This document shows positions 8,465 to 14,691 of a DNA stretch of 14,768 bases, one piece after another. The stretch covers positions 1-14,768 of the forward strand of contig DPKV01000221.1 of the NCBI GenBank assembly GCA_003542325.1, read 5' to 3'. Under the pieces are notes generated by a model that saw nothing but the letters and a program-made list of their open reading frames with translations, had not been told where the DNA came from and ran no database searches. A program made the position numbers and the translations under genes. Every line of letters starts with the position of its first letter. Positions within the stretch are counted from its first letter, which is position 1. The stretch comes from Anaerolineaceae bacterium. Its GTDB lineage: Bacteria > Chloroflexota > Anaerolineae > Anaerolineales > Anaerolineaceae.

Positions 8465-8540
8465 CCTGCACTCTTCAGCGTACCTTCATCGATTCATTTG
8501 GGTTTGAATAAATGGTCAAGAGTTTTTATCAAACTGGCTG

Positions 8541-8549
8541 TGGTATACT
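8541..8549 (+). promoter_or_regulatory. Extended -10 promoter for the three-gene unit
   Basis: TGGTATACT matches the extended -10 pattern TGnTATAAT with one change. Such promoters tolerate a poor -35 box, and none is seen. Transcription would start near 8556, with AAAGGA at 8568-8573 as the ribosome binding site before ATG 8583. The short inverted repeat gtttga (8502-8507) / tcaaac (8529-8534) flanks the -35 region and could be an operator, though 6 bp is little evidence. Confidence 0.45.
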
Positions 8550-8582
8550 ATCGGCACTATTTCCAGTAAAGGAATCATTATT

Positions 8583-9509
8583 ATGAAAGAAGCAATCAGT
8601 ATCAGTATTGGATCCTCCACCCGCGACAAAGAAGCGATTGTGAATTTATTGGGGGAGGAAGTCCACATCAGCCGAGTGGGTACGGACGGCGATATGCAAG
8701 CCGCCCGGAAAATGTACCGTGACCTGGACGGCAAGGTGGATGCCTTTGGCGTGGGAGGAACAGACCTGGGATTATTCGTCGACGACAAATGGTATGAGCT
8801 CCATTCCGTTTCTTCCCTGGTCGCTGACGTCACCCAAACACCCGTCGTTGATGGCTGCGGATTGAAGAACACCCTTGAAGCCCAGGCTGCTGCCGTGCTT
8901 GAAGCCGAGATTGGCGATTATCTGGACGGGATCGGCCGGAAGGCCCTGGTCATGACCGCGGTTGACCGGTATGGATTACTGCGGACATTTGTTGACGCCG
9001 GTTATGAATGCCTCTTTGGCGACGCGCTCTTCTCTTTGGGAATCCGTCTCCCCATTTATAAGGAAAGCGGTGTTAAATTCCTGGCAGCGACCCTCATTCC
9101 CATCGTCAGCCGGCTGCCTTTTAAATGGGTCTATCCCATCGGTGAAAAACAGATGGAAAGGACACCCAAATTCGAGTGGGCTTTTGAGTGGGCCTCCGTC
9201 ATAGCCGGTGATTGCCACTACATTACCCGTTATATGCCGGACGATCTTTCAGGCAAGGTGATCGTGACCAACACCACCACGCAGCATGATGTTTCCCTCT
9301 TCCGCGAGGCAGGGGTGAAATACCTGCTCACCACCACACCCGTTTACGACGGCCGTTCCTTTGGGACGAATATGATGGAAGCGGCTTTGTTGGCTGCGAG
9401 CGGTTATAAAGAGAAGGTCGATTACCGTCATCCCGCTGCCTACTTTGCAATGCTCACAGAGCTGATCGAAAAAGTCGGTTTACGGCCGCAATTACAGGTG
9501 CTTAATTGA
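8583..9509 (+). CDS. Conserved protein resembling those annotated 'quinate 5-dehydrogenase'; function unproven
   Basis: This 308-residue soluble protein has no signal peptide or membrane segment. It resembles a family I recall from Bacillota and Chloroflexota that databases often label quinate 5-dehydrogenase. I know of no direct biochemical proof for that label. Conserved-looking blocks are IGSSTRDK (9-16), RVGTDGD (31-37), DAFGVGGTDL (53-62), DGCGLKNTLE (90-99), PFKWVYPIGEKQ (179-190), HYITRYMPDDLSGK (212-225) and TTPVYDGRSFGTNMMEA (251-267). The alternating hydrophobic segments around KALVMTAVDR (120-129) and GKVIVTNTTT (224-233) suggest Rossmann-like sheets. The standard shikimate/quinate dehydrogenase glycine-rich NAD(P) loop (GxGGxx(A/S)) is not obvious. 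This is the first gene of a unit with a nucleotidyltransferase and a PAP2 phosphatase. Its stop overlaps the next gene, so the three probably share a pathway. Confidence 0.75.
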   Translation: MKEAISISIGSSTRDKEAIVNLLGEEVHISRVGTDGDMQAARKMYRDLDGKVDAFGVGGTDLGLFVDDKWYELHSVSSLVADVTQTPVVDGCGLKNTLEAQAAAVLEAEIGDYLDGIGRKALVMTAVDRYGLLRTFVDAGYECLFGDALFSLGIRLPIYKESGVKFLAATLIPIVSRLPFKWVYPIGEKQMERTPKFEWAFEWASVIAGDCHYITRYMPDDLSGKVIVTNTTTQHDVSLFREAGVKYLLTTTPVYDGRSFGTNMMEAALLAASGYKEKVDYRHPAAYFAMLTELIEKVGLRPQLQVLN

Positions 9510-10288
9510 ATCCCATGAATGTTGTTGTATTAGCCGGCGGGCAGCTCACTTCCGATGACCCGCTGTTCAATATTTCCCCTTATGGCCATCGCAGCCTGAT
9601 TGATATCCATGGGAAACCCATGGTGCAATGGGTGATCGATGCCCTTTCTCAATCCGATTTGGTTGGGGCCTTGTATATCATAGGTCTTTCCGAACAGGTC
9701 GGCCTAAAATCAGAAAAACCGTGTGTATATCTGCCGGATGAAGGGGGAATCTTTGAAAACATCCACGCCGGTGTGGTCCGCTCGGCGCAGGATTACCCTG
9801 AAATTACAAAAGTCATGCTGGCCTCAGCAGACATCCCTTCGATAACCTCTGAAATGGTGGACTGGTTGATTGGTCAGGTTGAAGCACAGCCCGATAAACA
9901 GCTTTATTACAACGTCATTCTGCAAAAGGTCATGGAAACCCGTTTTCCCGCCTCTGCCCGGTCCTACGTCCAGTTTAAGGATGTTGCTGTTTGCGGCGGC
10001 GATCTAAATGCGGTTGATGTGGATCTTTTCACCAAAGAACGATCCATCTGGAAACGCCTGGCAGCCACCAGAAAGCACCCTCTTCAACAGGCCAGGCTTT
10101 TAGGTGTGGATACGCTCCTGCTGGTCGCCTTGCGAATGATCTCCCTGGAAGGTGCGGTCAAAAAAATCTGCCGCAAATTGGATATCAGCGCCACAGCACT
10201 GGTCTGTCCCTTTGCAGAAATGGGCATGGACGCCGACAAACCCCACCAGCTTGCTCTTTTGAGTAAAACTCTTGAGGAGCGATCGTGA
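9506..10288 (+). CDS. MobA-like NTP transferase (nucleotidyltransferase), substrate unknown
   Basis: This is a 260-residue soluble protein of the GT-A-type nucleotidyltransferase superfamily, which joins NTP to a phosphorylated acceptor and releases pyrophosphate. Visible features are the N-terminal VVLAGG loop (7-12), the GKPM segment (36-39), the metal-site motif SADIPSIT with Asp109 (107-114), GGDLNAVD (164-171) and the closing MGMDADKP (239-246). The usual RMGxxK catalytic stretch is missing. Where related enzymes have Lys before (S/A)LxxI, this protein has Arg29. It is therefore unlikely to be an ordinary molybdopterin guanylyltransferase. The start is ambiguous. TTG 9506 overlaps the previous stop as TTGA and has AGGTG five bases upstream. 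ATG 9515 is only three codons later but lies 14 bases from that site. The gene ends in a GTGA overlap with the PAP2 gene. Confidence 0.8.
   Translation: MNPMNVVVLAGGQLTSDDPLFNISPYGHRSLIDIHGKPMVQWVIDALSQSDLVGALYIIGLSEQVGLKSEKPCVYLPDEGGIFENIHAGVVRSAQDYPEITKVMLASADIPSITSEMVDWLIGQVEAQPDKQLYYNVILQKVMETRFPASARSYVQFKDVAVCGGDLNAVDVDLFTKERSIWKRLAATRKHPLQQARLLGVDTLLLVALRMISLEGAVKKICRKLDISATALVCPFAEMGMDADKPHQLALLSKTLEERS
10274..10279 (+). promoter_or_regulatory. Ribosome binding site fixing the GTG start of the PAP2 gene
   Basis: GAGGAG lies five bases before GTG 10285, inside the end of the nucleotidyltransferase gene. With the GTGA stop-start overlap it supports translational coupling. Confidence 0.75.
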
Positions 10289-10851
10289 AAGAGTGGCTGA
10301 ACAGAGCGTTCAATGCGGACGCCCGGGTTTCAAAGGACCTGCGCGGTCTTCCGGAAAAGCACTTCTTCTCGGTTTTAGCGATGATTTTCGCCCACTCCGG
10401 GGATTCCTGGTTCTGGCTGGGTGGTTTGTTCCTGGTCTGGCTGCTCAATAAGGGTCAATGGCGGGATTGGGCTGCATTTTTGATTGCAGGACTGATGATC
10501 ATGGCCGTCGTGGTGGTTATCCTCAAATTTGCCATCCGCAGACCGCGACCGGAAGGGGAATGGGGACAGATTTACCGGATCACCGACCCGCACTCTTTCC
10601 CCTCCGGCCACGCAGCCCGTTCCGCTGCGCTGGCTGTTCTGGCGCTTTTCGTTGGTCCACCCTGGTTTGCCATTGTTGTTCTTTTGTGGGCGCCCTGGGT
10701 CGGGCTATCACGGGTTGCGCTCGGAGTCCACTACCTGTCCGATGTCCTTGTGGGGTGGGTTGTCGGCGGTGTGATGGGTCTGATCGCCCTCGCCTGCCAG
10801 CCCTGGATCATGCAGGTGTTGGATTGGGGTTACAGGTTGCTGGGGATTTAG
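10285..10851 (+). CDS. PAP2-family membrane phosphatase
   Basis: This 188-residue integral membrane protein is of the phosphatidic acid phosphatase type 2 family, which removes phosphate or pyrophosphate from lipid or isoprenoid phosphates. All three signature motifs are intact: Kx6RP as K81-R88-P89, PSGH at 106-109, and SRx5Hx3D as S142-R143, H149 and D153. The nucleophile would be His149, with His109 as acid. Hydrophobic segments occur near 42-55, 62-80, 112-123, 127-141 and 152-168, as in small bacterial members. It starts at GTG, overlaps the upstream nucleotidyltransferase by four bases and is the last gene before a terminator. The context suggests a dephosphorylation step after nucleotidyl or lipid-phosphate transfer. 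Undecaprenyl pyrophosphate recycling is an alternative role that needs no partner. Confidence 0.9.
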   Translation: MKEWLNRAFNADARVSKDLRGLPEKHFFSVLAMIFAHSGDSWFWLGGLFLVWLLNKGQWRDWAAFLIAGLMIMAVVVVILKFAIRRPRPEGEWGQIYRITDPHSFPSGHAARSAALAVLALFVGPPWFAIVVLLWAPWVGLSRVALGVHYLSDVLVGWVVGGVMGLIALACQPWIMQVLDWGYRLLGI

Positions 10852-10867
10852 TTTGATACCACACAAA

Positions 10868-10907
10868 AAACCCCGGGGATTTCTAAAATCCCGGGGGGTT
10901 ATCTTTT
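10868..10907. terminator. Bidirectional terminator between convergent PAP2 and Bax-inhibitor genes
   Basis: A long GC-rich hairpin pairs 10871-10874 and 10876-10882 with 10886-10892 and 10894-10897, with one G-G mismatch and a three-base loop. On the plus strand it is followed by ttatctttta. On the minus strand it is followed by a run of six Ts (complement of 10865-10870). It can therefore end both convergent transcripts in the 62-base gap. Confidence 0.85.
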
Positions 10908-10913
10908 ATTAGA

Positions 10914-11660
10914 TTATCGTCGGCGTCGGCCAAAAAACCGCAACAGATACAGGAAAATATTCACGAAGTCCAGATACAGCCTCAGGGCGCCGAGGATTCC
11001 CATCTTGCTGGCGACAGCTTCATCGCCCGTCTGGAGGCTCATCACGGTCATCTGCTTGATCTTCTGGGTGTCATAGACCGTCAACCCCAGGAACAGCATG
11101 ACGCCAACGAGCGAGATTACCCAATCCATCCCGGCGCTTCCCAGGAACATATTCACGACGGAAACAACAATCAACCCGATCAGCCCCATCATCAGGAAAC
11201 TGCGCCATTGGGTGAGGTCCTTCCTGGTCGAATAGCCAATCAGGCTCATCGCACCGAACATACAGGCCGCAATAAAGAAAGCAATCCCGATACTGCCCAG
11301 TTCATAAACCAGGAAGATCGTGGACAGCGTCATCCCATTGATGGCCGCATAGACAAAGAACATCGCTCCGGCCATTGAGGGATGTAATTTCTGGATCCCC
11401 GCGCTCAGGACGCCAACCAGGATCAGTTCACCGATGAACAGCCCAAAGAAGACATAGATATTACTGAATACCCAAGCACCTAAAGGTGTGAAAGCGGTGG
11501 CAAATGCGGTTCCGGTAGTAACCAGCAATCCCAAAGCCATCCAAAGATAGACCCGGCGGAGGACCGCCTTGAACACGTCATCGACGACCAGATCGTCCAG
11601 CTCTGCCAGGCTGTGCGCCGGTTCCATTTCCTCAGCAGGGGTGTTATAGGGATCAAACAT
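10914..11660 (-). CDS. Bax inhibitor-1 / YccA-like (UPF0005) membrane protein
   Basis: This is a 248-residue protein with about seven hydrophobic segments between residue 38 and 240, of the Bax-inhibitor-1/TMBIM family. Bacterial members include calcium-leak channels such as BsYetJ and the FtsH-modulating YccA. Family hallmarks seen are NGMTLSTIFLVYE in the middle, VYDTQKIKQM near the C-terminal third, and the GALRLYLDFVNIFLYLLRFFG end followed by a basic RRRR tail. The aspartates in YDTQ and LYLDF correspond to the pair proposed to gate proton-sensitive calcium flux in the family. The first 30 residues are hydrophilic and acidic. ATG 11660 is preceded by an excellent AAGGAGGT site. The gene has its own extended -10 promoter and lies 63 bases downstream of Elp3 on the same strand. 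Confidence 0.92.
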   Translation of the reverse strand: MFDPYNTPAEEMEPAHSLAELDDLVVDDVFKAVLRRVYLWMALGLLVTTGTAFATAFTPLGAWVFSNIYVFFGLFIGELILVGVLSAGIQKLHPSMAGAMFFVYAAINGMTLSTIFLVYELGSIGIAFFIAACMFGAMSLIGYSTRKDLTQWRSFLMMGLIGLIVVSVVNMFLGSAGMDWVISLVGVMLFLGLTVYDTQKIKQMTVMSLQTGDEAVASKMGILGALRLYLDFVNIFLYLLRFFGRRRR

Positions 11661-11664
11661 ATTT

Positions 11665-11672
11665 ACCTCCTT
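11665..11672 (-). promoter_or_regulatory. Consensus ribosome binding site of the Bax-inhibitor-like gene
   Basis: The minus strand reads AAGGAGGT, four bases before ATG 11660. It is the strongest Shine-Dalgarno match in the window. Confidence 0.85.
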
Positions 11673-11696
11673 GAATTTTCAAACTTTGACACATAA

Positions 11697-11705
11697 ATTA
11701 TAGCA
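11697..11705 (-). promoter_or_regulatory. Extended -10 promoter for the Bax-inhibitor-like gene
   Basis: The minus strand reads TGCTATAAT, a perfect extended -10 element (TGnTATAAT). It predicts a start near 11690 and a leader of about 30 bases containing the strong ribosome binding site. No -35 box is seen. The upstream part overlaps the end of the elp3 gene. Confidence 0.6.
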
Positions 11706-11723
11706 CTCAGCCAAACCGAGTGG

Positions 11724-13337
11724 CTATAGTTCTTTTACCATATAATGCTCACCCTGTAAAAATCCTCGCCCGGCATAGTACGCCCGTGTTCCCACGGCAG
11801 CGATCACCGCCAGCCGATTGAAGCCTTTTTCCTTTGCTAAACGTTCCGCTTCACGGATCAGCCGGGTCCCCAAACCGCTGTGCTGGGCAATCCCGGACCG
11901 CTCCTCACCCACTTCCAGCGACTGTCCGTACACATGCACTTCCCGGATGATTGCCGCGCCTGCCAGATCATCCAACCCGGTGACCGATGTGTCCTCCGGT
12001 AGTGATAAGCGCAGGAATCCGGCCAGATGGTCGTCCGGTGTGTCGAAGGAAAGGAAATGCTCTTCAGCGTGAGCGGGATGATAGACGAGATCGTGGAAGG
12101 ATACCGATTCGGAGGTCACTTTCTTCTTTCGGACCTCCCGGCAGCGGATGCACGCACATTGGGTACCCCGTTTTTCCATCTCCCGCTGAATATCCTGGCG
12201 CAGGCTGGTGTTCTTATTGCCTTCCACAACGTAGGTGGAGGGGATATCCCGAATAATGCGATTGATCCGGCAGTAGCGCGGGACGGAGGGTTTGAGATCA
12301 GCAATCAGATTGAGCAGGGTTTCTTCGGTGTAAGGTTCATATTTCCCCTCCTGCCAGACCTTATACAATTCAGTATCCTCCAGCAACTGCGTCGGGTAAA
12401 TCTTGAGTTCATCCGGGCAGTAGGCGTCTTCCGCCCATAACCGGGTGAAATCCTCCCGGTCGGATTCGGGCGTTGCACCCAACAGATTCGGCATCCAGTG
12501 CAGGACGACTTTAAACCCACCCGCACGCAGCATGGCGACGGCGTCCAGCGTTTCCTGGGCTGTGTGGCCGCGCTTGTTGAGCTTCAGGATGCGGTCATCC
12601 AGGCTTTGCGCCCCCAATTGAAGCTTGGTGACGCCCAGGGTCCGATACCAGGTCAGCTCTTCCCGTGTCACCAGGTCCGGCCGGGTCTCAATCACCATGC
12701 CCACATTCCGGTGTTCGGCATGAACGTTCCGGGCCTGCGCTTCGGCCAGCGACTCAAAATCCGGATCATCCTCCGGGTTGATGTCGTTCATGGCGTCAAA
12801 ACAACGGCGCACAAACCAGGCCTGGTATTCCCGCGGGTACGCACTGAAGGACCCGCCCAGGATCAGGAGTTCGATTTTGTCGGTGGGATGTCCCACAGCC
12901 TTCAACGCCTGGATGCGGTTATGCACCTGGGCATAAGGATCAAAGTTGTTTTCCAGCCCCCGCCGTGCGCCCGGTTCCTCGCTGAGGTACGACTTGGGCA
13001 TCTGTGTTTCCTGGGGGCAGAAAATGCACTCCCCCGGGCAGGGGTGGTAGCGGGTCAACACGGTCACGGTGGTGACGCCGGAAAGCGTCCGGGTCGGTTT
13101 CATGCGGATCTTCCCTAACAGGGCTTCATCCTCCGGCATCGCGCCTTGCCGTACCTGTTCGTAATAGACGGCTACCAGGGCATGTTTGGGGATGAATCCC
13201 CCGCCGCCCGGCTTGGGGTGTTCCCGCTGGGCAACATTCAAGGCCACTCCCTGCTGCACATCCTTCAGGATCGCCAGGGCCAGCCCTAACTCAACCTCCG
13301 TGTATTCACGCTTCTGTAACCAGGTTTCTGACTTCAT
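11724..13337 (-). CDS. elp3: Elp3-type tRNA U34 modification enzyme (radical SAM + GNAT)
   Basis: This 537-residue protein is the bacterial counterpart of the Elongator catalytic subunit, which makes the carboxymethyl-type modification of uridine 34 in tRNA from acetyl-CoA. The radical SAM cluster motif is CPGECIFC with C100, C104 and C107. A substrate-barrel segment with ETRPDLVT and KLQLGAQS follows. The zinc-type motif CACIRC is C394, C396 and C399. The C-terminal acetyltransferase domain has the GLGTRLI acetyl-CoA loop (488-494) and VGTRAYYAGRGF at the end. The basic N-terminal tRNA-binding region is also present. Chloroflexota are known to carry a stand-alone Elp3; the Dehalococcoides enzyme has been studied structurally. 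No Shine-Dalgarno site precedes ATG 13337, and TACAAT lies only eight bases away, so the mRNA may be nearly leaderless. The gene is divergent from the M50 protease gene. Confidence 0.93.
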   Translation of the reverse strand: MKSETWLQKREYTEVELGLALAILKDVQQGVALNVAQREHPKPGGGGFIPKHALVAVYYEQVRQGAMPEDEALLGKIRMKPTRTLSGVTTVTVLTRYHPCPGECIFCPQETQMPKSYLSEEPGARRGLENNFDPYAQVHNRIQALKAVGHPTDKIELLILGGSFSAYPREYQAWFVRRCFDAMNDINPEDDPDFESLAEAQARNVHAEHRNVGMVIETRPDLVTREELTWYRTLGVTKLQLGAQSLDDRILKLNKRGHTAQETLDAVAMLRAGGFKVVLHWMPNLLGATPESDREDFTRLWAEDAYCPDELKIYPTQLLEDTELYKVWQEGKYEPYTEETLLNLIADLKPSVPRYCRINRIIRDIPSTYVVEGNKNTSLRQDIQREMEKRGTQCACIRCREVRKKKVTSESVSFHDLVYHPAHAEEHFLSFDTPDDHLAGFLRLSLPEDTSVTGLDDLAGAAIIREVHVYGQSLEVGEERSGIAQHSGLGTRLIREAERLAKEKGFNRLAVIAAVGTRAYYAGRGFLQGEHYMVKEL

Positions 13338-13402
13338 ATAGGTAAATTGTACCCAGTTTATCCACCTTCCGTGGTGGTTTTCATCACCCAGTTTACAAGT
13401 AA

Positions 13403-13431
13403 TTTACACCGCGTCAATAAGATTCTAATAA
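13403..13431 (+). promoter_or_regulatory. Promoter of the M50-CBS protease gene
   Basis: TTTACA, a 17-base spacer and TAATAA give an acceptable housekeeping-sigma promoter. Transcription would start near 13438, about 49 bases before ATG 13487. Confidence 0.5.
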
Positions 13432-13473
13432 TTTCGTCCTATGGTTAAACTAAAGATTGATAAAAAAGATTAA

Positions 13474-13480
13474 AGGTAGG
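13474..13480 (+). promoter_or_regulatory. Ribosome binding site choosing ATG 13487
   Basis: AGGTAGG lies six bases before ATG 13487. The open frame extends upstream to a TTG at 13457, but that codon has no comparable site, and the ten extra residues are merely basic. ATG 13487 is preferred. Confidence 0.75.
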
Positions 13481-13486
13481 TTGCGT

Positions 13487-14596
13487 ATGAAATGGTCATG
13501 GAATATAGGAAAAATTGCCGGTATTGACGTCAGGATCCATTTGACCTTCCTGTTACTGCTCATCTTTATCGGATTTTCCGCGTACTCTGCGGGAGGTTCA
13601 ATCGAATCGGTCCTGCTTGAACTGGCTTTTGTGCTGGTTTTGTTCCTTAGTGTTGTCCTGCATGAATTGGGGCATGCCCTGGTCGCCCGCAGATTTGGCT
13701 TCTCCACAAAGGATATCACCCTGCTGCCAATCGGCGGTTTGGCGCGTTTGGAGAAAATGCCTGAGGAACCCAAACAGGAACTTTTAGTCGCAGGTGCTGG
13801 CCCTTTGGTCAACGTGGTCATCAGCGGCGTATTATTCGTCGTCCTGCTTTTGGCAGGGACATTCGCCCTGCCCTTGAACCTGACCAGCCTGCTGAACAAT
13901 TTCTGGGTCCGAATCCTTTCGGCCAACCTGACCCTCGCGGTCTTCAACCTGATTCCAGCCTTCCCCATGGATGGCGGACGGGTCTTGCGGGCGTTTCTTT
14001 CCATCCGGATGGACCATGTCAAAGCGACCCGGATCGCTGCGAATGTCGGCCGCGGCATCGCTGTGGTGATGGGGATCGCCGGATTTTTTATCAATCCCTG
14101 GCTGGTCCTGACCGCCCTGTTCGTCTGGTATGGCGCCGGTGCGGAAGCGCAATCCACTTCGCTGAAAGCCGGTTTGCATGGACTGACAGTCCGGGATGCG
14201 CTCGTGAGCCAGTTCTACCAGGTGGAGGCCAACCAGCCCCTGGACAGCGTCTTCCAGCTCATGATGCAGACCGGCCAATATACCCTGCCCGTCACTTCAA
14301 ATGGACATTTCCTGGGTTTCATTCGGCGCAGCGACCTTCAAGCCGCATTGCAGCGGGTAGGTAACCGTGCACCGTCCTATTCAGCCATTGGGGTCGAACC
14401 CAAAGGCCTGGCGCTGGATACACCTTTAACAGATGTATTGCCCCAATTTGGGTCCAGCAGAGTTTTACCCGTCCTTGATAACAGAGCATTAATTGGCCTG
14501 GTCACACCGGAAAGCGTCCAGCAATCCATGTGGCTGAAAACGCATCCCAACCAGCCCGGCGATTATCAAACAGAGAAAGATGCACCTTCGACCTGA
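13487..14596 (+). CDS. Site-2-protease-type (M50) intramembrane metalloprotease with CBS pair
   Basis: This is a 369-residue polytopic zinc protease that would cleave membrane-embedded substrates. The zinc motif is HELGH (H59, E60, H63) within a hydrophobic helix. The third ligand motif is NLIPAFPMDGGR with Asp162, the family's NPDG-type signature. Membrane segments lie near 17-34, 42-66, 100-126, 140-158 and 188-215. The soluble C-terminus (about 235-350) has two CBS-like halves, including QYTLPVTSNGHFLGFIRRSDL and VLPVLDNRALIGLVTPESV. Such modules often bind adenine nucleotides and may gate activity. This is the SpoIVFB-like M50-CBS architecture rather than the PDZ-containing RseP type. Start ATG 13487 is chosen for its AGGTAGG site over TTG 13457. 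No convincing terminator follows directly. Confidence 0.92.
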   Translation: MKWSWNIGKIAGIDVRIHLTFLLLLIFIGFSAYSAGGSIESVLLELAFVLVLFLSVVLHELGHALVARRFGFSTKDITLLPIGGLARLEKMPEEPKQELLVAGAGPLVNVVISGVLFVVLLLAGTFALPLNLTSLLNNFWVRILSANLTLAVFNLIPAFPMDGGRVLRAFLSIRMDHVKATRIAANVGRGIAVVMGIAGFFINPWLVLTALFVWYGAGAEAQSTSLKAGLHGLTVRDALVSQFYQVEANQPLDSVFQLMMQTGQYTLPVTSNGHFLGFIRRSDLQAALQRVGNRAPSYSAIGVEPKGLALDTPLTDVLPQFGSSRVLPVLDNRALIGLVTPESVQQSMWLKTHPNQPGDYQTEKDAPST

Positions 14597-14691
14597 TATT
14601 CCCCACCTTATCCATTTTAGAAACAGGGCAATCGTAAATTCATTTGTTTCAGTTTATTGAACTCTTTATTATCTAAAAATCACCCTTTCCC

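Larger units (their letters stand above)
13338..13486. promoter_or_regulatory. Divergent regulatory region between elp3 and the M50 protease gene
   Basis: This 149-base non-coding stretch holds promoters for both directions. For the protease, TTTACA (13403-13408) and TAATAA (13426-13431) are separated by exactly 17 bases, and AGGTAGG (13474-13480) is the ribosome binding site. For elp3, a minus-strand TACAAT lies at 13346-13351. Two exact copies of acccagttta (13351-13360 and 13386-13395) lie 35 bases apart, and a second TTTACA (13392-13397) lies 11 bases before the first-named one. These repeats are candidate operator sites. Confidence 0.5.

Noticed and set aside
12498..13118. Plus-strand open frame of 206 codons opposite elp3
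   Set aside because: It is antisense to the radical SAM domain, with no recognisable motif or ribosome binding site, and is an overlap artefact.
13362..13377. Short inverted repeat ccacc/ggtgg followed by Ts, terminator-like on the plus strand
   Set aside because: The stem is only 5 bp and lies just upstream of a gene start, with no plus-strand gene ending before it.
13450..14157. Long minus-strand open frame (235 codons) opposite the M50 protease gene
   Set aside because: It is antisense to a gene with clear catalytic motifs, its translation is rich in Arg, Thr, Pro and Ser without a fold signature, and it lacks a ribosome binding site. It is a shadow of codon bias in the real gene.
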